A stretch of DNA of 64,000 nt from Geosiphon pyriformis (Eukaryota; Glomeromycota; Glomeromycetes; Archaeosporales; Geosiphonaceae). The translations under genes and the position numbers were made by a program. The notes beneath the pieces were generated by a model. The model did not search any database and was not told the origin of the DNA. It worked only from the letters and a program-made list of their open reading frames with translations. Below, in pieces: positions 10,826-19,860 of the stretch. The stretch is from positions 121,634-185,633 of the forward strand of contig JAAOMT010000671.1 of the NCBI GenBank assembly GCA_016748015.1, given 5' to 3'. The stretch's first letter is position 1, and the number at the start of each line of letters is the position of its first letter.

Positions 10826-11392
10826 ATGAACAATTATTTTCTGGATTAAAACATTTAAAATGCCTTCTATACTCTCCATGAGTATTGGATTAAAAACTAT
10901 CCAAATGCTACTTTGACCATTGGAAAACAGACTACCATAATTGATAGCAGTGAAACACATACTGTTATTAGACCAAAAAAAACAACTATCAGAAGAGAAA
11001 AAATTGGTAGCAAAATAGATAAATATCTGCTAGAAAGTATAACAGCAGTGATACTTGTACTTTCCACCACACTTGGAAAAACAATTAAAGAAATTTTACC
11101 CATAGACAAAAACTTGTCATATGGAAGACAACTAGAGTTCTATGGTCATTTTGGTGAAATCATAGATGACATAAAGCTCATAAAGAAAACAACTTCAGAA
11201 ATACAGACAGAAATTTTGGGCATTATATAATTAGATGTTCCAAGAATTTTAACTATTGCTAGAAAAGCCAAAACTTTAATACAAAAATTTGGTCTTTTGG
11301 ATACAAAACTCATTTCATCTCAAGTATTATACATCTTATCTACAAAAAACTTCAATAAATTAGTTAGCTTTGAGTTAGATAAAACTCTTTAA
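10826..11392 (+). pseudogene. R3 post-integrase ORF of unknown function
   Basis: Starts at an ATG 42 bases after the integrase stop. The longest open part is 10913-11230 (about 105 codons), and the same frame continues past a stop to 11392. It is Lys/Ile/Thr-rich, with no signal peptide, zinc motif or clear membrane span that I can see. Its place between integrase and the polypurine tract matches the accessory ORFs of R5, R6 and R7. It is not recognisable as an envelope protein. Confidence 0.5.
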
Positions 11393-11425
11393 ATAGATTA
11401 CACTATAAATAGCTTGATTTTGCCA

Positions 11426-11451
11426 GAGCTCAATCTCTTTGGAGAGGATGA
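11426..11451 (+). other. R3 polypurine tract with GAGCTCAAT box
   Basis: GAGCTCAAT (11426-11434) followed by purine-rich GGAGAGGATGA abutting the 3' LTR at 11452. The same two-part arrangement occurs before the 3' LTRs of R6, R7 and, mutated, R5. It is the expected plus-strand primer site. Confidence 0.7.
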
Positions 11452-12152
11452 TGTTATGGTTGAGACTTATACTTCTTATTAATTATCACATGTATTAGCC
11501 ACTAATGTCATATGATTAGCCACACTATTTTTAGAAAGTGATCATTGATCTGATCAATGACCTGACTGTTGACCTGACCATTGACCTGATCATTGATCTG
11601 ATCATTGACCTGATCATTGACCACTTTTAACAGCTATATAAGTGATGAATCTCTTAGCTGTAGAAAAGCATATAATAACAAGCATCTGAATAATCAAAAA
11701 TAAATAAAATAACAATTTTCATTTCAATCCTTCTCTTATTGTTAATTTCTCTTTCCTTACCTTCAAGTATCTGAACATCTTAAAGATAAAAGATTACTTG
11801 TTGGCCTTTTTCTGACATATATAATTATAGCATTTGAAGATTATTTAAATAAACGTGACTGAAAAGCACAAGTTGATACCTAATATTGAATTCTAAAAGC
11901 GCCAATGTGAGGCATAAAATTATACCAATGGTGATCAATTGTTAACAGTATGGACTATTTCTCTACCTTCAGATTCTTCAGTTATCTTTGAAAAGAATAG
12001 TGACTGAGATATTTTATGAGACTGATCTTGCACATTGAATCCATACTCATTCAATTCACTCTTTAAAGTTGAATTCTCCTTTGATTATTTCTATCACCCT
12101 ACAATTCTGTTCTCTCTTGCTATCTATTAGCTTGTTACTCCAACCCATAACA
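11452..12152 (+). repeat. R3 3' LTR
   Basis: A 701-bp LTR, homologous to 3637-4244 outside the expanded minisatellite. Most aligned differences seen by eye are transitions. The right flank is ATAT, after which the R2 Gag region resumes. Confidence 0.88.
11540..11622 (+). repeat. 12-bp minisatellite in the R3 3' LTR
   Basis: About seven imperfect copies of TGACCTGATCAT (variants TGATCTGATCAT, TGACCTGACCAT). The 5' LTR has about one copy. The unit contains the palindrome TGATCA. The difference between LTRs of one element shows gain or loss of units after or during the last transposition. Confidence 0.85.
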
Positions 12153-12900
12153 ATATAATTAATTATAATTAAGGATGGAAGAACCTCAGCAACAATCAGA
12201 TGCTGACTAACAATGTACTATTGCAATCTCTAAATCATAGTAATGCCCTATCTTAATCAATACTTACTAGATACTCTAACCAAGCCTTATATCTTGGTCT
12301 CACTAAAAACCAGGATTTTTATAGTTCTACATCTTTAAAAAGAAAGAATGTAGGAAAGACTCCTAACTCTTTAAGACAAAATTGAGCCAACAATACTATC
12401 CTACCCACCACTATTACTGAAGATACTACCTTTGCTGCTATTTTTCCCTTCAACATTGATGGTCTGAACGTAAATAGCTTTTTCAATAAAGCCATCATAA
12501 ATTAGGACAAACCAATTATGGTCCTGTACACTAATGCTAGAGTCAGAAACATAGACATTAAATTAATTCTTGATAGCAAATCAGCAGACAGTATAATAAT
12601 AAAACAACTTATGGATCAATTAGGTCACCAAGTAGATTGTGCTGCAATTGTCAAAATAATTACCACAGATGGCAATACCAAAATCCCAATCAGAGAAATT
12701 AATAACTTTTTTTTCAAAATTAATAGAATTCAAATTTCTACAAAAGTTCTAGTCATAGAAGCCATGCAATATCAAGCTCTTATCAGAAACAATTGGTTGG
12801 CCAAAGCCTATGTCACTCTTAACTGGAACACACAGGAATTACAGATTATCTTTAATGAATAACATGCCTGAGTTCCAGCTATATGTAGACACTTCAAAGT
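12153..12900 (+). pseudogene. R2 Gag end and aspartic protease
   Basis: Resumes R2 after R3. The open stretch 12518-12862 is the protease: ILDSKSADSIIIKQL around 12572-12616, where the Gly of DSG is Lys, so the active site is lost. QYQALIRNNWL near 12770-12805 is the conserved C-terminal block shared with R5 and R6. The preceding 350 bases are Gag tail with many stops. Confidence 0.75.
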
Positions 12901-13900
12901 CCAAAGCTTGAAGGAACTGCTAATTGAATTCAAAAACACAACACCACCACCAATTATAGAAACTTATCAAGTTTCGTGGGTGAACAATTTCTAAACAGAG
13001 TTACCCCTACCACCAACTTGAGAAGAAAAAAGAAAGGGAAAAGCAGAAGAAAAACTACAATTGGCATCTGCAGACTATTCCATTCCAAGTCAAAAAAGTC
13101 AATGGTATTGAATTCCGAAATTAATTTGTGTCGACTATGAGAAAAAGTTATCTTCTATGGACACATGTATTAGAAACAATAAGAAATAGCCAACTGCCAC
13201 CAAACATTACTGTAGACCTTGTGTATTAGAAAGATTTGACAGACCAAAATAACAAGGCAAATAAGACAATATGCCATGCCTTGCCTGTGGTGAGATCCTG
13301 TCAAATGAAAGATTATGGAACAATGTTCTTGGCAAAGGAAGAACATGTGACAAAACATGTCAATATACTATCTTAATTAATGATTGGGTACAAAAAAGAA
13401 CTCCAATCGACAATGCCTAAAAACAAGCATTATAATAATTGGATGGATATCCCCATGATAAACATGAAATTTGGAGAATGGCAAGTGTGAAAGCAGAGAG
13501 TGCTACAACCAGGGAATTACAGAAAATCAAAAACAACTCCTTATCCCTTCCAGAACCCAAATATATTATGACTTTGGATGTTTTTGGCAACATTGAAGAC
13601 AATTCAGAATACTTCTATGAGCACTACCAAAACCTGACACTGACTAGAAAAGAGCAGAAACAAAAGCTAGCTAACTTAAACACAAAACTGTGTAATTATT
13701 GTTTGATCCCTTGTCACTTTCAGTACTGCAACAAATGTAATATCATATTTAACCTGCCTTCAAGAAAACTATACCCAATCACTGAAGTACCAGAACCTGA
13801 GGAAAAAAAGGAATTAATTACCAAGGACATGTTATTTCAAGATTCAACTAAGAATACCAAAACAGAACAGTATCTTGTGTATTCCAACCTATCCAAAGAA
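12901..13900 (+). pseudogene. R2 Cys-rich linker upstream of the missing dUTPase
   Basis: Contains YQVSWVNNF (about 12968), a decayed first Cys cluster (13200-13365), then PHDKHEIWRMA (13450-13480). The second cluster is LCNYCLIPCHFQYCNKC (13688-13738), with C-x2-C-x3-C-x4-C-x2-C spacing. The frame is open 13439-13936, but homology to other copies ends at about 13900, where the inverted LTR begins. The tail codons up to 13936 are therefore LTR sequence. Confidence 0.72.
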
Positions 13901-14492
13901 TTAGTATTGTCAATTACCGTAATCAAGAGTGATTGATCCAAATCATTAATGATTCAAGGCAGTTATGCTAAAAGCATTTGTTTTGGAATAAAGATATGAA
14001 ACAATGATCAATTTATGTATATTCCACAAAGTTTGAAAACATAAATTTATGATTCTGATTTCTTGATAATTGATTTATTTCAGAAGATGAAGATGGAATA
14101 GAATAAATGATAAAAGGAGTAAGAATATTTGATTTTTGTCTAGGAGTTTGTATCTATCTGTTTCCCTGTTTCTACCTTCTATAACTACTTATTTTTATAC
14201 ATTTTTTTGGTTTTACAGGATTGCTTCTAATTGTTTTGTTATTGCTAATTATTGCTTTGTTATTTTTGTTATTGCTTTGTTCTTCTATGTTATTACTAGT
14301 TATTCTATGTTATAACATATTATCTGGTATTATTATATGTTATTTTGTGTTATTCTATGTTATAATATGTTATCCTGCACTATCCTAAGTTATAACATGT
14401 TATCCAACATTATTGTGTACTATTCTGTGTTAATGTTATGTTTTGGTCATGTTTCTTCATAACTTCAGATCAGTTTTTCTACTCTGGTAACA
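13895..14492 (-). repeat. Inverted 5' part of the R2 LTR
   Basis: Reverse complement of about 746-1346. Both copies share landmarks in opposite order: AGTTATGCTAA-AGCAT, AATGATCAATT, the TAACAT array and GTTTTTCTACTCTG. The junction with the R2 body lies in AAAGAA, which is present in both the linker and the LTR sequence. It ends GGTAACA, followed by the CTGG duplication. Confidence 0.88.
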
Positions 14493-14496
14493 CTGG

Positions 14497-15449
14497 ATAT
14501 CTTAGATTAAACTCTGCATCAGTATTATATATGCATTTGGGCATAATATCTTCATTATTATTGCTGAACTATTTAAGTTCCTGTTCCTTAGTGAGGTCAG
14601 AAAGTACAATATATTGTTTGAAGTTTGAATCAAAGTTTAAATTATTGTAATTATCATTGCTAATTTGAACAAAATTGGAACCATTATTTTTATCATCATC
14701 ATTGTCAGAGTTTAAATTGGAATTGAATGTTGATTCTGATTTCAATACACAGCTACTGATTGGTTCTTTTTCTTTTGAGATTGTGTAAATCATGTATGGT
14801 GGTAGATTGTAGATAAGGTCACACTCATTACAATATTAAAAGTCACATAGAATCAAACAATAGTCATATAGTTGGGTGTTTAATTGTTCTAAACACTATT
14901 CTTGCTCTTTTTTTGTGAGTGCTAAATTTTAATAACACTTGTAAAACTCTTTTAGGTCTGTCTCTATATCAAGAAAAACATCTGGATTTGGAATAAAAAT
15001 GATATCAACTGGTTCTAAAGGATTATTTTTAATTTCCAAGATTTTGTTGAATGTGGCTCTTTTGATTTTGGTATTCTTTATTCACCAGATTTTGTTTTTG
15101 TTGTGTAGGTAACTGTTCAAACAAGAGATTGTTTAGTGCTATGCTGCAGTAATAAAAGTTCTACAACTTATTCAGTTACTAATGAGGATCATATACTGGC
15201 ATGAAGTCTTATACATTCCTTCTTAACCAAAAATGTCATTCTATATTCTTTTGTCAAGCAACTGCTCTTTACAAGAGAGACATGATTCATTGTCCCACTT
15301 GTTTTGTTGTTTTGGATAGCTATACTGTTTTCTGTAACACAGCTTGCAATAATAGTGGATTCATATTCAGTAATCTTTATTGGGTGCTATTCAAGCTTTC
15401 ATGGAAGAAAGTTTCTTGCTGCAATCTTGGCACTTAAATGGAATGTATG
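14497..15449 (-). pseudogene. R1 linker with Cys clusters and dUTPase motif 1
   Basis: Minus-strand reading from 15449: a CxxC module (PFKCQDCSKKLSS, about 15407-15441), further CxxC pairs to about 15230, an acidic Ser/Asn/Asp stretch (14670-14793), then NLRYP of dUTPase motif 1 at about 14497-14515. There the frame is cut by R2. The upstream continuation (protease) is at 35371, beyond R5. Heavily decayed. Confidence 0.7.
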
Positions 15450-15886
15450 ATAGTGTTATTCATAGAATATAAAAAGTATATTAGCATATAAATTAGCCAA
15501 TCAAAAGTAGCCATAGTAAATATGGAATCTCAGGATTTTTCTTAAAGGAATTACAAGATTCTAGAAATTTCAGGATTCTTGTACAAGGAATTCCAGGATT
15601 CCAGAATTCCAGGATTCCTCTTAAAAGAATTGCAAGATTTCAGAAATTTCAGAATTCCTGGTGTGAAGAATTGAGGAATTAAAAAATTTCAATTATGTAT
15701 ATATATTGGTAGCATTAAAAGTAAAAAAAACAGACCTCTCAGTTTAGATCTGATCTAAACAACCTTCCATTTACAAATATCAATAAAATAATTATTCCCT
15801 ATTTTAAATCTACTCTCTACTATCAACATTTCATGTTGATAGTAATTAATATTTAACTATACTGGAACAATAGCTCTTGATTATGG

Positions 15887-16869
15887 TGTTACCAGACGAA
15901 ATTAGAGATATTATTTAGCATGAAATTATTTTTATAATTCCTATTATTAATTAGCATATATTATTGTTTCAAATTATCACTTATTATATTAGCAAAATGT
16001 CCGAAATTATCATTTAATTAATAACCCAATTTGTACATAACACAGATGTAACCTAATTGCAATGATTAATCATGCAATACCCCAAAATATGTAACATTCA
16101 AAAGTTCACTGAAATTTGTAGAAATTTGCCGAAATAATTGATAGTTCACTGAAATATCTAATAGTTCACAGAAATAACTTGTAATTCACCGAAATGTATC
16201 TTTAGTTCAGTGAAATTGTAGAAAAGAGCAAAGTTCAAGTTCATAGAATAGTGTTATGACAAGTTGTATAAAAAAAGAGCTTCTCTCTTCGAGAAAATGT
16301 ATCTTGTTTCAGATTTAACAATTAGAATTATTTTTTACACACAAAAACAAAATAAATATCAAATAATTTGAAAAATCAAATCCTTAATTATTTCTCTTTT
16401 GAAATTAACCAATTCTTACTAAACAGTTTTGAAATTGATTAGCTACCAATTTCAATAAACTGTTAGTGACTTCAGGCCTGGATAGAAAACATTTCTCTTG
16501 ACAGAATTCTATTTCTTTTACATTTCTTTTATTTTCTTTCTTTTATTTTCTTATTATAATCATTAAGGTAGTCTACAGACGAGATTTCTGTAGAAAAGTT
16601 GACTTTCACAGCAAAGTAACTACATATTTTTAGTGAGCTTCCAAATGAGCAATTCTTGGGAAAGAGTTAACATTTACTACAATGTAACTACACAAAGCAA
16701 TTGGCACAGAATTGGCCATTCTACTTATAAGCCCAGCAGTTCAAATTATAGGAAATAATTTGAAGATAAATTCAGTTACTAGAAGTTCAACTACTTCCTG
16801 AAAACGTGAATTCACAGCAAATCAACATCAACAACATTCAAGAAAAGAGACCAAAAACCTTTGGTAACA
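15887..16869 (+). repeat. R6 5' LTR
   Basis: Starts TGTTACCAGACG and ends TTTGGTAACA, an inverted-repeat pair TGTTACC/GGTAACA. It contains the TTC-NNN-GAA array in U3, then a TATA-like GTATAAAAAAAG (about 16266) with a possible start of R downstream, and a T/C-rich stretch at 16505-16555. Against the 3' LTR, the first ~95 aligned bases show eight differences by eye, all transitions. Confidence 0.92.
16096..16225 (+). promoter_or_regulatory. R6 U3 array of TTC-NNN-GAA units
   Basis: Six or so units of about 20 bp with core AGTTCNCNGAAAT, each a short imperfect palindrome, repeated in the 3' LTR at 25016-25145. Comparing both LTRs, variable core bases are CpG versus TpG or CpA. The original unit was therefore probably AGTTCGC(C/T/A)GAAAT. 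It lies about 40-170 bases before a TATA-like site. Confidence 0.6.
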
Positions 16870-16871
16870 TT

Positions 16872-16889
16872 TGGTGCTCTCCCATAGAA
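16872..16889 (+). other. R6 primer-binding site
   Basis: TGGTGCTCTCCCATAGAA begins 2 bases after the LTR. It shares TGGTGCTC with R3 and R7; the rest differs, so only the first 8-10 bases need pair with the tRNA end. Confidence 0.65.
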
Positions 16890-16914
16890 ATAATACAGCA
16901 ACAACAAATTCAAA

Positions 16915-18756
16915 GTGGCGACCACACCAGACACAGCAACTCTAGAGTATTACCAGTCAATTTATACACACTGCAAGCAAAGATTCAACATTCCAGACGG
17001 AATTGAAGTTGTCAAGAAATCAGTATACCAATACATTGAAAACCACATCAACAATTATCTTTTTAGAAACTACAACATTTCAAAAGTTAGAAGCAACCTC
17101 TACAATAATTTAGTGCACTATTCACAATTGGAAACAGAAGACCTGAACAGTGAAACACTTGCTACTTACTTCCAAGAACTTAATTTTAACATTATTGAGT
17201 ATTGTAAAGAAAAATACCCAGTACAGTTTAAATACTCTTTTGACTTTGAATCAGAGACAGAAACAAGCAACAAAAGCAAACAAAAATTGAAGCAATACTC
17301 AAAAACCACCCCAAATACTTCAATACTACCAAAAACAACTGCCAAACACTTACAAACACCTGAACAAGGAACCAGTTCAAAACTCCCACTCACTATTACA
17401 TCTTTTCCAGCTTCACTTGCATAAGCAGAAACTCCTAATTCACCTTTAAATCAATTTTCAAAACTAGAAGATTATACATCACCCAGAAGTCCCACCAAAC
17501 AACAAGAAACCCTTCAGACTAGTACCAATCTTCTTGACTATTTAGCAGAAAACACAAGCAAACACTCTGAAACATTAGCCAATGAAGTAAACGTTTCTGA
17601 ATTCATTGAAGAAGAAGTAGAATCCAAAGAAAAAAGTGAATTAACAGATAACAAGAAAAAAGATGAAATAACAGCTTATATTGCAAAAATTCCCGAATTT
17701 AATGAAGAAGATATTGAGATCAGTCCCCAAGAATGGCTCAACCAAGTTACTAAAGCTGGAGATGCAAATGGATGGAATGCTGCCAGAATGTTAAGAACAA
17801 TTTCCTACTTTCTCAAAAAAACAGCAGGTGAATGGTTTGAAAACTTGATCACTCCTTTTAATGACTGGACAGCTTTCAAAACAGCTTTCTTAGAACAATT
17901 CACTAATAACAACACCTCCATTACTCTTCGAAATTGTTTTCACAATATTAAACAAGAATCCTCTGAATCTGTCATGACTTATATTGGGAAATTCAACAAA
18001 CTTCTCAGACAAATTTGCCAACTTGAAACTAATGATTATTATTCTGATGCTCAAATCTTGGATCAATTTATTGCTGGTCTAAAAGATAAACTGATTAAAA
18101 AGATTTGCCCACATGTCCCAAAAGATTTAAACTCTGCCATACAGCATGCAAAGAGATACGAAATGACCATAGAAGAGACCAATTACACAAAACTTATAAA
18201 CTTGGTCATTGGAGAAACTAGCTTAGCAGTTGAGGAGAAAATCGACCAACTCATGAAGAAAGTTGAAAACTATTTTACCAATCAACAACAACAGCAACTC
18301 CAAAGATATCAACCACCCCAAAGACAAAATCAAAATAACTTCACATTACCCTCTAATAACCAGTCTCAGAATTGCCATTACTGTTGAATTTCTGGCCACT
18401 GGAAAAGAGATTGCAAAAAGCTACAACAAGACCAACAAAATAGGAGTAATCAATGTTATCCTTTACCACAGCAATCTTATTATCAACCACCACTACCAGC
18501 TTACTATTTACCAAGACCCCAATACCAAAATAACTATTATTAGCCCACCCCACAGCCAATTCAACAGCAATACCAACAACCACCCACACAATATTATCAA
18601 GTACCTGCTTGAAGATTGATTACACAAAATCAATTCATACCACAAAACCAATACCAAGTAAACAACAATAGAATCAGTTCAAACAACCAATTGATTCCCT
18701 GAAATTCTACTCAACCAAGACCCAACCACTATTACACTCAACCCAGTTATTTAACA
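16915..18756 (+). pseudogene. R6 Gag
   Basis: A single frame interrupted by TAA at 17422 and TGA at 18385. The frame opens after a TAA at 16891 and contains no AUG before 17788. The conserved start candidate is GTG at 16915 in CAAAGTGGCG. An N-terminal helical part (16915-17300) and a Ser/Thr/Glu-rich linker precede a capsid-like gag domain (17690-18230; EWF-NLI, AFKTAFLEQF, SVMTYIGKFN). A zinc knuckle follows at 18373-18414 (CHYC-ISGHWKRDC), in which Gly has become a TGA stop. A Gln/Tyr/Pro-rich tail runs into the protease in the same frame. Confidence 0.85.
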
Positions 18757-19353
18757 ATGCCAGAAGAACAGGATTTTTACCATACTGCACTCTCAAAAGG
18801 TAGAGCTGCAGCACGACAACAAAACTCTTTCTATACTCCTACCACAATTCCACCAGCCAGAATTGCTAAAAATGCCAACCTTTCAGATATATTCTTTTTT
18901 GAGTTTGAAGCAAATAAGTCACCATTCCTGCTCAGCAATGCAGCCGCCAATGAACAAAAAACAATCATTGCTATGTACACTGAAGCAGAAGTCGAAGAAA
19001 AGGCAATTCACTTGATCCTAGACAGTGGATCTACTAGAAGCATCATCACCTACCAGTTGATGCAACAGTTAAAGAGAAATGTTGACCGACCAGCTCAAAC
19101 AGTAATTGTTACTGCTAATGACATGAAAAAGACTCCTGTAGGAGAAATTGACAATTTTCTGTTTACTCTTGATAAAATCACCATTCCAGTCAAAGTTTTT
19201 ATAATAGACGCACCCCAGTATCAAGCCCTTGTCAGAAATAATTGGCTTCAAAAAGCCAATGCAAAATTAGACTGGGAAACCCAAGAATTACAACTCTCCT
19301 ATCAAGGACAACATGCCCAAGTACCCGCTACTTGTGATATATTCAACAAATGA
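18757..19353 (+). pseudogene. R6 aspartic protease
   Basis: In the Gag frame. The active site LILDSGSTRSIIT (about 19012-19050) is intact, followed by NDMKKTPVGEIDNF and the C-terminal block QYQALVRNNWL. The retropepsin domain takes up about 120 residues from AMYTEAEVE. There is no stop within this segment, so of the five dUTPase-family copies it has the best protease. It is read at Gag level because the frame change comes later. Confidence 0.87.
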
Positions 19354-19860
19354 TCAGAGAAAGCCCCTGTCTTCAAATTTGAAGAGGAGGAAGAAAAGCC
19401 TGTAGTCGAAACATTTATGGCCCTTGAATCAATATCTAACTGGGCTGAAGAAACTGAGCAAACATATTTTGCAACAAAATCATATTCAGAGGAACCAGAA
19501 ACCCCTGAATGGAACATTCCATATTCTAAACCAGAACCAAAGAAACGACACCCTTACATTCCACTCAAATGCAAGGACTGCCACAAGAAACTCTCCTCAA
19601 TGGAAGCCTGCATTTTATCTGAAGAAGAATATGAAAATCATACTTGTTATTACTGCAAAGCTTGCCACAGAGAACAATGGGGCCATCTAATAAAAAGAAG
19701 TGGAAAATAGGACAACACTCCTTGTTTGACTTGTGGAGATACGCTACCAGAAGAATGCAATTGGATTGATGTAGCAATGAGAGGAGGAGTCTGCAATCAA
19801 ACCTGCCAATATGCTTTATCAATTTCAGAAAAAGTCAAAAAGAAACACCCTTTGATGTAG
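19354..19860 (+). pseudogene. R6 Cys-rich zinc-binding modules between protease and dUTPase
   Basis: Acidic linker, then CKDCHKKLSSMEAC, CYYCKAC, PCLTCG and VCNQTC (19569-19812): four Cys pairs spaced like zinc ribbons or treble clefs. Stops at 19351 and 19708. A second cluster LCKKCIMPCDKQWCPEC lies downstream in the pol frame at about 20120-20170. The same order occurs in R1, R2, R5 and R7. No named family is recognised; nucleic-acid or protein binding is a guess. Confidence 0.7.
19848..19860 (+). promoter_or_regulatory. R6 candidate -1 frameshift heptamer
   Basis: C CCT TTG (19848-19854) fits X XXY YYZ in the Gag-protease frame and is followed by ATG TAG. Shifting -1 gives CCC TTT GAT GTA GCA, the frame that continues through dUTPase, RT and integrase. 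CCCUUUG is a weaker slippery type than UUUAAAC. A one-base indel at this point would look the same. Confidence 0.5.

Larger units (their letters stand above)
3637..12152 (+). mobile_element. R3: near-complete Ty3/gypsy-type element of a second family
   Basis: Both LTRs (3637-4244 and 11452-12152) begin TGTTATGGTTGAGAC and end AACCCATAACA. Flanks are ATGC (left) and ATAT (right), a 4-bp duplication that differs by two transitions. The body encodes Gag, protease, RT, RNase H, integrase and a 3' ORF, with a small Cys cluster but no dUTPase between protease and RT. The integrase is split by solo LTR R4. Coding decay is milder than in R1 or R2. It is nested in R2. Confidence 0.9.
746..14492 (+). 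mobile_element. R2: LTR retrotransposon with the U3 LTR end at both termini, truncated inside pol
   Basis: Inserted in the dUTPase region of R1 with a perfect 4-bp duplication, CTGG at 742-745 and 14493-14496. The left end is a complete plus-strand LTR (746-1791) followed by PBS, Gag, protease and Cys-rich linker. The body stops at about 13900, before the dUTPase, and runs straight into an inverted copy of the first ~600 bp of the LTR (13895-14492). Both outer ends therefore read TGTTA(T/C)CAGAGTAG inward. R3 is nested at 3637-12152. There is no 3' LTR in direct orientation and no RT or integrase. Confidence 0.85.

Noticed and set aside
10826-11392. Envelope gene after integrase
   Set aside because: No signal peptide, no membrane anchor, no furin-type site and no Cys pairs are visible; it is kept as an unknown accessory ORF.
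746-14492. DNA transposon or DIRS-like element with long inverted terminal repeats
   Set aside because: The left repeat is a complete LTR followed by a PBS, Gag and protease. There is no tyrosine recombinase or transposase, and the 4-bp duplication matches the other LTR elements.
15201-15437. Plus-strand open frame of 78 codons with several Cys
   Set aside because: It is the antisense of the R1 Cys-rich linker, and the minus-strand reading matches R5 and R6.
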